The notes under the pieces were generated by a model, which saw nothing but the letters and a program-made list of their open reading frames with translations, was not told the origin of the DNA and searched no databases. A DNA stretch of 64,000 nucleotides from Candidatus Doudnabacteria bacterium RIFCSPHIGHO2_02_FULL_42_25 (GTDB taxonomy: Bacteria > Patescibacteria > Doudnabacteria > UBA920 > O2-02-FULL-48-8): the NCBI GenBank assembly GCA_001777665.1, contig MFEQ01000003.1, positions 19,734-83,733 of the forward strand, read 5' to 3'. A program made the position numbers and the translations under genes. Shown here piece by piece: positions 7,558-15,247 of the stretch (position 1 is its first letter; the number at the start of each line of letters is the position of its first letter).

Positions 7558-8688
7558 ATGACAACTGCTACTGCCTCAGTAAAGACTATGCAAGACTTGC
7601 TGGCTTTAGAAGGAGTAGAAATAAAGGTGCCGAAAGTTGACGACGTATTAGAAGGTCGTGTTTTGTCAGTTGGTAAAAACGAAGTTTACATCGACATCGA
7701 AGGTTATGGACTTGGAGTAGTCCGGGGACGAGAGCTTTATGACGAATCAGTTCGATTAAGCAGTCTCAAAATTGGTGACCCAGTGGTGGCTTCGGTCGTT
7801 GAACCTGAAAACAAAGAAGGCAACATCGAGCTTTCTTTCCGCCAAGCTGGCCAAGAACGTGTCTGGCAAACTTTGATTGGTCGCATGCAAACTCGCGAAG
7901 TGATCAAAACCAAGATTATGGAAGCGAATAAGGGCGGTTTGATCGTGGAAGTTAACGGAGTAATTGGCTTTTTACCAGTTTCCCAGCTATCTTCTGAACA
8001 TTACCCTCGCGTTGAAGAAGGCGATAAAACCAAGATTTTGGAAGTACTGAAGAGCTATGTCGGTAACCAATTTGATGTCCAAATCATTACAGCTGATCCT
8101 CGCGATGAGAAACTAATCGTTTCGGAAAAAGCTGTAGGTGAAGACGAGCTCCGTGGTAAAATCTCCAAATTGACCATCGGTATGAATGTCGAAGGCGAAG
8201 TCTCCGGTATTGTCGATTTCGGAATTTTCTTGAAGTTTGGACAGGGGTTAGAAGGATTGGTCCACATTTCCGAATTGGCTTGGAGCCGCATCGAGCATCC
8301 AAAAGATCTATATAAAGTTGGTCAGAAAGTTCAAGCTCAAGTAATTTCTATCGACAAAGATCGCATTTCTCTCTCCATCAAACGATTGCAACCTGATCCT
8401 TGGGTAGAATCAATCAAGAAATACCAAGTCGGTCAAATCGTCAAAGGTAAAGTTAGTAAAGTTATGCCATTTGGTGCATTCGTAGAATTGGACCCAGAAA
8501 TTTTTGGGTTAGTCCACTCTGTTGAATTATCAAATGAAGAAGTCAAAGACACGAATGATATTCTAAAAGTTGGTGAAGAACGAGAATTTAAAATCATCTC
8601 GATCGAACCTCAAGAACATCGTTTGGGACTTTCTCTCCGTGCCGTAACAAATCCAGTACCTCCAGCTGAACCAGAAAAGCAATCATAA
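7558..8688 (+). CDS. rpsA: 30S ribosomal protein S1
   Basis: 376 aa with four S1 (OB-fold) RNA-binding repeats at roughly residues 27-96, 113-190, 206-277 and 292-363; the last two are the most canonical (VEGEVSGIVDFGIFLKF, VKGKVSKVMPFGAFVEL). E. coli S1 has six repeats, so this is the four-repeat form common in Gram-positives and small genomes. S1 helps the 30S subunit to bind and unwind mRNA, relevant here because many genes lack Shine-Dalgarno sequences. Single-gene unit with its own promoter, structured leader and strong terminator. Confidence 0.93.
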   Translation: MTTATASVKTMQDLLALEGVEIKVPKVDDVLEGRVLSVGKNEVYIDIEGYGLGVVRGRELYDESVRLSSLKIGDPVVASVVEPENKEGNIELSFRQAGQERVWQTLIGRMQTREVIKTKIMEANKGGLIVEVNGVIGFLPVSQLSSEHYPRVEEGDKTKILEVLKSYVGNQFDVQIITADPRDEKLIVSEKAVGEDELRGKISKLTIGMNVEGEVSGIVDFGIFLKFGQGLEGLVHISELAWSRIEHPKDLYKVGQKVQAQVISIDKDRISLSIKRLQPDPWVESIKKYQVGQIVKGKVSKVMPFGAFVELDPEIFGLVHSVELSNEEVKDTNDILKVGEEREFKIISIEPQEHRLGLSLRAVTNPVPPAEPEKQS

Positions 8689-8691
8689 CAA

Positions 8692-8723
8692 AAAACCGTC
8701 CCGATAAATCGGGACGGTTTTTT
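8692..8723. terminator. Bidirectional terminator
   Basis: AAAACCGTCCCGA and TCGGGACGGTTTT form a perfect 13-bp stem with a TAAA loop; serves rpsA (+) and the lysozyme-like gene (-). Confidence 0.92.
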
Positions 8724-9408
8724 AAATACTTTTTTCGATATTGTTCAGATCGTCGTAGATGACTTGGACGTTGTAGAGCCAGTGTGCTTTTGCTGGCTGT
8801 TTATATAATCCATTCATCTGCTTAAATGTCATTTGTGCATACTTCACATTTGAGCGTAGTGGATAATTTTCTAAAAATTTATTCATTTCCATAATTCCAT
8901 CACCGAGGTTATTACCCATATCCCAAAGATTGGATCCACCAACGCCCCAGCAATTTGCCAGACTCACCGGATATTTGCGACACATACTACTTTCAGCATT
9001 AGCTAGCGCGACTATTCGTTTCCAATTCGGCATAGTGATCAGAATATCAGTGTGCTCAGCAAGCGGAGATTTTTTAGTTTCCAAATAATTTTTTACTTTG
9101 ATTCGTAAATGCCCCTGGCGGACTGCTTGCTTGCGAACTTCTTCGTTGTTTTGTTTGCCGCGAAGAACGTAATTAATGGAATCAATAATATCTTGGTAAG
9201 CTTTATCATTCTCATCAAAAACTAAAATTGGCTCTTTCGAAGTTGGAGCTTTAATTGTCCACGCATGCGATTGATGCGGGATTAAATTCAAGAGTAATGC
9301 AAACAAAAACAACTGCAAGAAAAATTTTTGTTTTGGTTTCATCGTGGCAAAACTTGCTTTGATTTGCGGGATACCGTTAGTTAAAGTAAGTTTTCGAACT
9401 ATATCCAT
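8722..9408 (-). CDS. Secreted lysozyme/transglycosylase-like protein
   Basis: 228 aa from ATG 9408. This start is favoured by a perfect promoter just upstream that would give a transcript starting 3-4 nt before it; a second start at 9342 gives a more typical signal peptide (MKPKQKFFLQLFLFALLLN). After the hydrophobic segment comes a helical domain with ALANAESSM and NCWGVGGSN, resembling the catalytic-glutamate region and substrate loop of SLT-type lytic transglycosylases. It probably trims peptidoglycan outside the cell. The function is inferred from short motifs. Confidence 0.65.
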   Translation of the reverse strand: MDIVRKLTLTNGIPQIKASFATMKPKQKFFLQLFLFALLLNLIPHQSHAWTIKAPTSKEPILVFDENDKAYQDIIDSINYVLRGKQNNEEVRKQAVRQGHLRIKVKNYLETKKSPLAEHTDILITMPNWKRIVALANAESSMCRKYPVSLANCWGVGGSNLWDMGNNLGDGIMEMNKFLENYPLRSNVKYAQMTFKQMNGLYKQPAKAHWLYNVQVIYDDLNNIEKSI

Positions 9409-9418
9409 CGTATGTATT

Positions 9419-9447
9419 ATTATAGCAAAAATTGCGCAAAATGTCAA
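9419..9447 (-). promoter_or_regulatory. Promoter of lysozyme-like gene
   Basis: Minus strand: TTGACA (9442-9447), 17-nt spacer ending TTTTTGC, TATAAT (9419-9424). Perfect consensus, with an extended -10 TGC. It overlaps the divergent tRNA-Cys promoter. Confidence 0.85.
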
Positions 9448-9461
9448 TAATACGCTATAAT
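9432..9461 (+). promoter_or_regulatory. tRNA-Cys promoter
   Basis: TTGCGC (9432-9437), 18-nt spacer, TATAAT (9456-9461), 14 nt before the tRNA. Confidence 0.65.
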
Positions 9462-9475
9462 ATTTGCTGCAACGA

Positions 9476-9549
9476 GGCGTGATGTCCGAGCAGTTAGGAA
9501 GCGGTCTGCAAAACCGCGTAGACGGGTGCAACTCCCGTTCACGCCTCCA
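9476..9549 (+). tRNA. tRNA-Cys(GCA)
   Basis: Acceptor GGCGTGA pairs with TCACGCC; anticodon loop CTGCAAA between GCGGT and ACCGC gives anticodon GCA; discriminator U; CCA encoded. Confidence 0.93.
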
Positions 9550-9688
9550 CGAGTCAATTAACCCTTAGGCCTACGCGTATCCGACTAGTCGTCGAATTCG
9601 CTCCGGCCTTCGGGATTAATGCCTCTTTCAAATAAAAATTTCTTGGAGAATGCTTCTGGTTAAATTTTTATTTGTTTTTAACTCAAAT
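9550..9688. other. Spacer with inverted repeat
   Basis: No gene seen between the two tRNAs. AAATAAAAATTT (around 9630) and AAATTTTTATTT (around 9664) form an inverted repeat; its role is unknown. Confidence 0.5.
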
Positions 9689-9775
9689 GCCCTGGTGGTG
9701 GAACTGGCATACACGCAGCACTTAAAATGCTGTGGCCGAAAGGCCTTGAGGGTTCGAGTCCCTCCCTGGGCACCA
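9689..9775 (+). tRNA. tRNA-Leu(UAA)
   Basis: Class II tRNA with long variable arm. Anticodon loop CTTAAAA between CAGCA and TGCTG reads UAA. Acceptor GCCCTGG/CCTGGGC has one U-U mismatch. CCA encoded. Confidence 0.93.
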
Positions 9776-9795
9776 AATTCATGGAAATAATTTTA

Positions 9796-9821
9796 AAAGC
9801 CCCGCTTAGTAGCGGGGCTTT
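9796..9821. terminator. Terminator between tRNA-Leu and lysozyme-like gene
   Basis: AAAGCCCCGCT/AGCGGGGCTTT, 11-bp perfect stem with TAGT loop; convergent position. Confidence 0.85.
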
Positions 9822-9830
9822 ATGTTTTGT

Positions 9831-10460
9831 TTAATTGATTAAAGGTTCAACTGGAGCTGTTTCTGCAATTATTTTTGCAGAAGCTAAGACTGCTGGCAAA
9901 TGTTTTAGGTAAGCTCCTTTAGTATAAGCATACCAAGGTTGGAATCCACGTCGAGAATACATTTCTAACGCGACATCCAAGTTATACTTACAATCCTGTA
10001 ACTGTTCGAATGTGTGCCATGGATTTCCTGGTCTCCAGTTAATCTGGGCCAATCCGATGTCGACTGAACCGTTGCGGTTCAATCCACGATTATCTCTGGT
10101 ACATTCATGAGTACCATTTTCTGCCTTGAGGACGGCAATAAAGATATTACATTTATTGATGTCGCCAATTTTTGGACAGATATATGCTCGAATTTCTGGT
10201 TCGTGCATATAGACTCGAGCGTCACCTACTGTTTTTGGAGGTAAAGCATATTTAGATGCTGACTTTGCAACTGGTGTCGGGGTCACAACTGGTTCAGGTT
10301 TTGGTTCAGTCTTTTTTCCTTCGAGAATTTTAGTTAAATCAGAAATTTTTATTTCAAAGACAAGGGTTGTTTTGTTTTCGGTAGCAGCTGACACATGAAT
10401 TGGGAACACCATAGTGCTCACGACCATGATCAGCATTACCCAGACAAAACGTCTAGTCAT
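9831..10460 (-). CDS. Secreted transglycosylase/lysozyme-like protein
   Basis: 209 aa. Signal peptide (residues 1-26, FPIHVSA before the cleavage site), a proline-rich linker (EPKPEPVVTPTP) and a C-terminal lysozyme-like domain with AVLKAENGTHECTR and SVDIGLAQIN. The glutamate of KAENG and the GLAQIN loop match the catalytic Glu and substrate groove of SLT-type enzymes. Two cysteine-rich turns (YICPKIGDINKCN, TFEQLQDCKYN) suggest disulphides. Likely peptidoglycan remodelling. Translation start is unusual: AGGAG lies 34 nt upstream and a hairpin fills the gap (see the regulatory entry). Confidence 0.75.
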   Translation of the reverse strand: MTRRFVWVMLIMVVSTMVFPIHVSAATENKTTLVFEIKISDLTKILEGKKTEPKPEPVVTPTPVAKSASKYALPPKTVGDARVYMHEPEIRAYICPKIGDINKCNIFIAVLKAENGTHECTRDNRGLNRNGSVDIGLAQINWRPGNPWHTFEQLQDCKYNLDVALEMYSRRGFQPWYAYTKGAYLKHLPAVLASAKIIAETAPVEPLIN

Positions 10461-10499
10461 TGAATAATGCTTTCTTAGCTTTGGTTATTCATAGCTCCT
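10461..10499 (-). promoter_or_regulatory. Shine-Dalgarno separated from start by a hairpin
   Basis: Minus strand: AGGAG (10495-10499), CTA, then TGAATAA (10485-10491) pairing with TTATTCA (10461-10467), which touches the ATG. With the hairpin folded, the ribosome site would be about 3 nt from the start. A mini-ORF ATG AAT AAC CAA AGC TAA begins 2 nt after AGGAG. Confidence 0.5.
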
Positions 10500-10736
10500 G
10501 GCTACGGATAAACAAAGTTGGTTAGACCTTATAATTTATAAAGAGCTTGATTTTGTTTGCGTAACCCTGCAAATATGGGCTTTTTGACAACATTAGGCTT
10601 TTATGGCGTAATGTTGCCTGCCCCGCCCTGTCCGGAGACAGGGTCGGGTACGCAACTATCAATCTTAGCATAAAACGCCAGCTTTGTCAAGGCTTGATCA
10701 TTGCCCCATATTTGGGCTATAATCAACCAGTTGTAT
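10500..10736. other. Intergenic region before tRNA cluster
   Basis: No gene seen. It holds a GC-rich inverted repeat (CCGCCCTGTC/GACAGGGTCGG, 10625-10647) and a tRNA promoter: TTGATC (10694-10699), 18-nt spacer, TATAAT (10718-10723). Confidence 0.5.
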
Positions 10737-10823
10737 GCGCGGGTGCTGTAACTGGTAGCCAGGCTGCCTTGAGGTGGCAGTGCTCTTACGAGCGTGGAGG
10801 TTCGAGTCCTCTCCCGCGCACCA
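10737..10823 (+). tRNA. tRNA-Leu(GAG)
   Basis: Class II; acceptor GCGCGGG/CCCGCGC; loop TTGAGGT between CTGCC and GGCAG gives anticodon GAG; CCA encoded. Confidence 0.93.
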
Positions 10824-10824
10824 C

Positions 10825-10901
10825 GGACGGTTAGCTCAGCTGGTTAGAGCGCCTCGTTTACACCGAGGAGGTCGCAGGTTCGAATCCTGCACCGTCCACC
10901 A
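10825..10901 (+). tRNA. tRNA-Val(UAC)
   Basis: Acceptor GGACGGT/ACCGTCC; loop TTTACAC between CCTCG and CGAGG gives anticodon UAC; CCA encoded. One base after tRNA-Leu(GAG), so probably co-transcribed. Confidence 0.95.
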
Positions 10902-10927
10902 GAAGAATTTGGTATAATGTACATCAC

Positions 10928-11214
10928 GCCGCGGTAGCTCAGCGGTAGAGCGCAGCCCTAAATATCTTTGGGGCCAGAATCAGTAATGGTTCTTGAGAAA
11001 AATTGGGTGAATTCGGGGGAACCCCAGTCATGCTGGACAATCCCGAGCCAAGCCAGAAAGGGCAATGGTTTTCTGGAAGGTGTAGAGACTAGCAAGTGAG
11101 TCCCAACAATAATCTTGCAAACAGCGCCCAACTCCTTTAGTAAGGATGATGATATAGTCCACATAGCTTCGGAAGAGGCTGGCGTCGGGTGTTCGACTCA
11201 CCCCCGCGGCACCA
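10928..11214 (+). tRNA. tRNA-Phe(GAA), interrupted by a group I intron
   Basis: 5' exon 10928-10959 (GCCGCGG acceptor, D arm, CAGCC anticodon stem, then CT); 3' exon 11172-11214 (GAAGA, GGCTG, T arm, CCGCGGC, ACCA). Joined loop CTGAAGA gives anticodon GAA. The 212-nt insertion sits between U33 and G34. Confidence 0.9.
10960..11171 (+). other. Group I self-splicing intron in tRNA-Phe
   Basis: The internal guide TCTTTGGGGC pairs with both exons: GGGGC with 5'-exon GCCCT (P1, ending in the required U-G wobble) and TCTTT with 3'-exon GAAGA (P10). The intron ends in G. Core sequences are typical: ACAATCCCGAGCCAAGCC (P4 region), GTAGAGACTAG with GACTA (11087-11091) pairing TAGTC in GATATAGTCC (11151-11160) as P7. 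At 212 nt with no ORF it is a compact ribozyme, similar to the IC3 introns of cyanobacterial tRNA-Leu, but inserted at another loop position. Confidence 0.9.
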
Positions 11215-11287
11215 GAAATATTTGATGTTCTTTAAAAACCGAACCCTTAATGGTATAATAGACAGGTAAATAACTATAGTTTTAATT

Positions 11288-11956
11288 ATGGCTAGAAACG
11301 ATAAACATTTAGCACTGCTATTAAGAAAATCTGGGAAAAGTTATGGTTTTATAAGTCGAGAGTTGCAAATTCCCAAAAGCACTTTATCAGAATGGTTTAG
11401 TGGTCTTAAGTGGTCAGGTATTGTAAAAAATAAACTTATCACAAAGGCCAACTTGCTAGCACAAAAGCGGATGCGTTTAATGGCGAAAGCTAATCAAAAA
11501 CGCTGGCTAGATTGGAGAGCAGGATATCGGTTACAAGCTATAGAAGAATTTGAGCTATTGAAGAATAACCCTTTATTTATCTCGGGTGTAATGCTTTATT
11601 GGGCAGAGGGAGATAATGGTAAAAAAAGTAGTAATGTTCGACTAGCCAATATTGATCCACGAATGATCCGAATTTTTATCAAATTCGCTTTAAAGATTTG
11701 CAAAGTTTCAAAAGCAAATATTAGAATCGGTTTGATTTTATATCCTGATTTAAAGGATACAGTATGCAAAAGTTTTTGGAGTAAATATTTAAAAATACCT
11801 ATCGTTCAGTTTCATAAAACTCAAGTGATTAAAGGGAATCATCCTACAAAAAGACTCGAATACGGCATTTGTATGGTCAGAATTGGTGGAGCAGGACTAA
11901 AGGAAAAAATAAAAGTTTGGATAGATCTATGTTCAAAAGAAATTATGCGGGTATAG
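11288..11956 (+). CDS. HTH protein of CPR type, possible DNA-binding/homing-like
   Basis: 222 aa. Residues 6-40 form a helix-turn-helix (GKSYGFISRELQIPKSTLSE). A basic helix follows (KANLLAQKRMRLMAKANQKR), then a second domain containing SGVMLYWAEGDNGKKSS and VRLANIDPRMI. I recall similar proteins in CPR genomes without a known role; a LAGLIDADG-like fold is conceivable but unproven. TATAAT lies 29 nt upstream. The last ten bases, including the stop codon, lie inside tRNA-Gly, so the gene overlaps the tRNA on the same strand and sits inside a tRNA cluster. Confidence 0.7.
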   Translation: MARNDKHLALLLRKSGKSYGFISRELQIPKSTLSEWFSGLKWSGIVKNKLITKANLLAQKRMRLMAKANQKRWLDWRAGYRLQAIEEFELLKNNPLFISGVMLYWAEGDNGKKSSNVRLANIDPRMIRIFIKFALKICKVSKANIRIGLILYPDLKDTVCKSFWSKYLKIPIVQFHKTQVIKGNHPTKRLEYGICMVRIGGAGLKEKIKVWIDLCSKEIMRV

Positions 11957-12020
11957 TATAGGGGTAATACACTTGCTTGCCAAGCAAGACAGGCGGGTTC
12001 GAGTCCCGCTACCCGCTCCA
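11947..12020 (+). tRNA. tRNA-Gly(GCC)
   Basis: Acceptor GCGGGTA/TACCCGC; loop TTGCCAA between CTTGC and GCAAG gives anticodon GCC; discriminator U; CCA encoded. Its 5' end contains the stop codon of the preceding gene. Confidence 0.95.
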
Positions 12021-12149
12021 ACAAAGGCACTCAATGTTTCATTGGGTGTTTTTGTTTACAGGTAATAATAATTAGAACCGAAGCTAAATAATGGCATAGT
12101 AGGATGTGCTAAGTCGCTTTGCTAAGAACTTTCTGATAAACTATGAAAT

Positions 12150-12983
12150 ATGCCAGATAAATATAATCCAACTGAAGATGAAATGAAAGCTGCAGAAGCG
12201 ATGCTGACTGATGAGCAGAGAGCAATGTCAGAGGAAAGAGAAAATGATATAGAAAAATTTAAGCCAGTTCCTATTGTAAAAGTTAGTGAACTAATAAAAG
12301 GAATAAACACCGAAAATCTGCCAGATGACTTGGAGGGACAAGCTAAGATAAATATGACGAAGATTAGAGAATTGGGACTAAACGAGGGGGGTGATTCAAC
12401 ATCACCATTCACTGATAGCCTAACCGCCTCTTTTTCCGCAGACCTAGAAAGCATTTATAAAGGTGAAAGAAAAATGAAAGAATTATTCAGTGACTGGAAA
12501 GACCAAATTGTTGTAGACTTAGGTGCAGGAAGTTATCCATCGGCTTATCATATTGCAGGGAAATATAAAGCCAAAGGATTTGTAGCTGTTGAAGCATTTC
12601 ATCCTCATAATTTAGCAAGCTATTTTTCACGAGCACAGAACCCCTATGACCGTTCAGATAAAAGCGGAATTAACAAACACTCATATTGGTATAGGTTTCC
12701 TGAAAGAATTCCTGTGGCTATCGTGCCAGAGGATATGTTGTCTTTCCTGAAAAGATTGCCAGATAATTCTGTAAGTGTTTATGCGGGTAATATTGATTTA
12801 GACTTAATACCTCGGAAATATCATAATCAGGTCGCAGCAGAAATTGCCAGAGTTTTAGACCCTAATGGCTCATTTGTTTCAGCAGGGTCTGATTTTCACT
12901 TGGATAAAGACAATGATTTTTCAGTTGACCATTTTTCACAAGGTAGCGGTGGATATGATATAGATATTTTTAAAAAAAAGTGA
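12150..12983 (+). CDS. SAM-dependent methyltransferase-like protein
   Basis: 277 aa. The first 110 residues are acidic and low in complexity. The second half has a Rossmann methyltransferase core: motif I VVDLGAGSYPSAY (about residues 124-136), an acidic end of strand 2 (FVAVEAFHP), and the later LPDNSVSVYAGNID and IARVLDPNGSFVSAG, which correspond to motifs IV-VI in class I enzymes. The substrate cannot be named. Start chosen as the first ATG of the frame; no clear Shine-Dalgarno. Confidence 0.65.
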   Translation: MPDKYNPTEDEMKAAEAMLTDEQRAMSEERENDIEKFKPVPIVKVSELIKGINTENLPDDLEGQAKINMTKIRELGLNEGGDSTSPFTDSLTASFSADLESIYKGERKMKELFSDWKDQIVVDLGAGSYPSAYHIAGKYKAKGFVAVEAFHPHNLASYFSRAQNPYDRSDKSGINKHSYWYRFPERIPVAIVPEDMLSFLKRLPDNSVSVYAGNIDLDLIPRKYHNQVAAEIARVLDPNGSFVSAGSDFHLDKDNDFSVDHFSQGSGGYDIDIFKKK

Positions 12984-13116
12984 AAGAACAATCTTAGTAA
13001 TGCGGGCAGCCATTTTTAATTGATTTTAGCTGTTTCCAATGTTAGGCTTGGGATAAAGAAGCGGTCGGCAGTGGTCTGCCAATAGGTTCTAACGTTCTCC
13101 ACTAACCCGCTCAAAG

Positions 13117-13146
13117 AAAAAACTCCACTTAGTGTGGAGTTTTTTC
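13117..13146 (+). terminator. Terminator
   Basis: AACTCCAC/GTGGAGTT stem flanked by A6 and T6. The 130 nt between the methyltransferase and this hairpin hold no gene I can support. Confidence 0.8.
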
Positions 13147-13221
13147 TTTGTAAAGTTATGTTACGATCCCTAAGACATTTTAACAATTGCCAAATAGCTT
13201 CTGAAAAGCTATTGTTACCAT

Positions 13222-13572
13222 ATGTTAAACATAATATTAATTTTAATCTTGGGCTTACTAGTCACTTTTTTTGCGATTCAAAATAGCGCCATAGTTACCA
13301 TCAAACTTGGGAACTATAGTTTTGACCAAGTGCCTCAATATCTGGTCATTATTTTGTCCTTAATTTTAGGATTCCTTATTTCTTGGCTTTTAAGCTTAGT
13401 TGATTTTATTTCTTCTTGGTTTAAGATTTTTGGTAAAGATAGAAAAATCAATGAAAGTAAAATAATCGTGACGGACTTAAAGAATAAAATTCATGAACTG
13501 GAAATTGAAAATGTGCAGTTGAAGGAAAGAATCAAAACTGCACCTTTCAAGGGCCCGACACATCAGGTCTAA
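13222..13572 (+). CDS. LapA-domain membrane protein
   Basis: 116 aa. Two transmembrane helices (about residues 2-20 and 40-60) with the FAIQNSAIVTIKLGNYSF link typical of LapA/DUF1049 proteins, followed by a coiled coil (residues 75-105). In E. coli LapA influences lipopolysaccharide assembly; in CPR without an outer membrane its role is unknown. The leader has a hairpin AATAGCTT/AAGCTATT just before the start. Confidence 0.8.
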   Translation: MLNIILILILGLLVTFFAIQNSAIVTIKLGNYSFDQVPQYLVIILSLILGFLISWLLSLVDFISSWFKIFGKDRKINESKIIVTDLKNKIHELEIENVQLKERIKTAPFKGPTHQV

Positions 13573-13611
13573 AAAGCCTCTCTGCCTCACCGATATAAAA
13601 TATCAGGAACC

Positions 13612-14397
13612 CTAAAATTTTCTCTCTTTGCCGACGATCATTTTTAGGGCTTTTGGTAATAGCTCTATGGTCGCTGGAGTTTTGGCGACTATTTTTCCGT
13701 TGAGTGTCAGCGGCAATCCTTCTGGTAGAACTAGTTCCATTTTCATCACATGCAAAACCGATGTCAGAGCTATTTGCTCATAATATTTAGCCTTCAGGAT
13801 TCGACGTTTGAGAAAAGCCGTGACTTTGGAAATTGATGGCATTAATAGAACGTCCAGTACCCCATCTGTCGGATCCCCGATTTTGCTGTAAGATTCATTA
13901 TATCTCATGTTTATAATCGCACCGAGTGTGAAATTCTGGCGAGCTTGGAATCGATCATCAGCTCGAAAACTAATTTCAGAAAGAGTTTCAGCGTCACCCA
14001 GAGCTATTTGAGTTAGAAATAAATATTCATTAACCATAGCTAGATCGATAGATTCGACTCGCCGGAAAGCAATGGTTTGCGCTGCTTGCGGGATATCTTT
14101 GATCCCGAGGATTTTGGCAATTTCACTATCCACCAGGGGGATAAAGCCTATGACCATATCACGTCTGCCAACGGCGTTGATAACTTCATGGAGTGTCGCT
14201 TCACTCCCTACCGCCACTATTGTTTTTGCTTCGTGGGCAAATGCATTTTCGACTAATTGGGGAATGGTTCGGACTCCAGTTGCTCGCACGACTTCGCCAG
14301 AAATTCGAAATTCAGACAAAGACGAGTACAAAATACTTTGTACTCGTTCAAATTCTTTTTGTGTTAGTTGTTCTGGATCAACGATATAGTAGTACAT
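13612..14397 (-). CDS. Diacylglycerol-kinase-fold protein, degenerate active site
   Basis: 261 aa. Fold markers of the YegS/DagK/LCB5 family are present: VAVGSEATLHEVINAV (62-77), GFIPLVD, and DPTDGVLDVLL in the second domain. The nucleotide-binding GGDGT motif reads GSEAT, so the catalytic aspartate is replaced by glutamate. It could be a weakened or regulatory lipid-kinase homologue. Last gene of a unit DUF4446-bactofilin-this gene, separated from bactofilin by 1 nt. Confidence 0.75.
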   Translation of the reverse strand: MYYYIVDPEQLTQKEFERVQSILYSSLSEFRISGEVVRATGVRTIPQLVENAFAHEAKTIVAVGSEATLHEVINAVGRRDMVIGFIPLVDSEIAKILGIKDIPQAAQTIAFRRVESIDLAMVNEYLFLTQIALGDAETLSEISFRADDRFQARQNFTLGAIINMRYNESYSKIGDPTDGVLDVLLMPSISKVTAFLKRRILKAKYYEQIALTSVLHVMKMELVLPEGLPLTLNGKIVAKTPATIELLPKALKMIVGKERKF

Positions 14398-14398
14398 A

Positions 14399-14761
14399 TC
14401 ATTCCTGCGGTTCCATTATCGGTAGCTTTGGTTCATTCATCTTACACGCACCAGAAAAGTATGCACCTTCTCTGACACTAAGCGTGCCACAACTGATGTT
14501 GCCGATAATTTTTCCGGTTTCGAGAATCATCAATGCACCTTTCACGATAACATTGCCTTGAATAGTGCCGGCGATGGTAGCATTTGCTGCATTCACATCA
14601 GCTTCGATTCTTGCATTTGGACCGATCATTAGATCACGACTGGTTTGGACTTTGCCATGAACCACGCCATCTATACTTATATTGCCATTCGATTTCAACT
14701 CTCCTTCAATCCGCATTGAAGATGAGACGACGGTATCTGGATGTTCTTGAATCTTGGCCAT
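14399..14761 (-). CDS. Bactofilin
   Basis: 120 aa. A right-handed beta-helix of short repeats (GELKSNGNISIDGVVHGKV, IEADVNAANATIAGTIQGNV) with the central GKIIGNI and disordered tails, as in bactofilins (DUF583), which polymerise into cytoskeletal filaments that organise cell-wall enzymes and shape. Its ATG overlaps the stop of the DUF4446 gene by one base. Confidence 0.9.
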   Translation of the reverse strand: MAKIQEHPDTVVSSSMRIEGELKSNGNISIDGVVHGKVQTSRDLMIGPNARIEADVNAANATIAGTIQGNVIVKGALMILETGKIIGNISCGTLSVREGAYFSGACKMNEPKLPIMEPQE

Positions 14762-15225
14762 TATTTTGCTTTTTTAATTGCTTCTACTTCTTCTTCAGTG
14801 AGTTGTGATTCAGATAATCCGCTTCGAACTACTTTTGCGTAAACTCTAGTTCCATCACGACCATGTAATGAGGAAAGCACAAATCCATCATTGTGTGAAT
14901 TCAGCAGAGCTAAAGCAAAACTGATATTGCCACCTGCATCATCAAACGGATTAAATCGGATAAAACCAATTTTTTGAAAATTTTGGGTGTTGTCTTTCTG
15001 GCCTTGAGCGATTTCTTTTTCGATTTGTCGAATGTCTTTATTGATAATACTGATGGAGCGGTTTTGCTCGACTAAAATTTGCTCCAAATCTTTCTTGATT
15101 CCAGAAGAAAAAAATTCTTTTCGGACTTGGTTGAGCTTGGTCACCCTGATCACTAACCAAATTACAGCCAATAGCAACAAGCCGGATAAACCTAGCGATA
15201 AATATAGCAAATTTGTCTCATTCAT
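14761..15225 (-). CDS. DUF4446 membrane protein
   Basis: 154 aa: one N-terminal transmembrane helix (about 7-26), a coiled coil (35-80), and the DUF4446 signature FNPFDDAGGNISFALALLN followed by GFVLSSLHGRDGTRVYAK. Function unknown. It precedes bactofilin here, which hints at envelope or cytoskeleton work. Confidence 0.85.
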   Translation of the reverse strand: MNETNLLYLSLGLSGLLLLAVIWLVIRVTKLNQVRKEFFSSGIKKDLEQILVEQNRSISIINKDIRQIEKEIAQGQKDNTQNFQKIGFIRFNPFDDAGGNISFALALLNSHNDGFVLSSLHGRDGTRVYAKVVRSGLSESQLTEEEVEAIKKAK

Positions 15226-15247
15226 GCCGACATTATATACTAATGCA

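Noticed and set aside
12984..13116. Structured RNA (GCGGGC...CCCGC) after the methyltransferase gene
   Set aside because: Only one short closing stem could be found and no landmark of SRP RNA, tmRNA or a tRNA; too weak to list as a gene.
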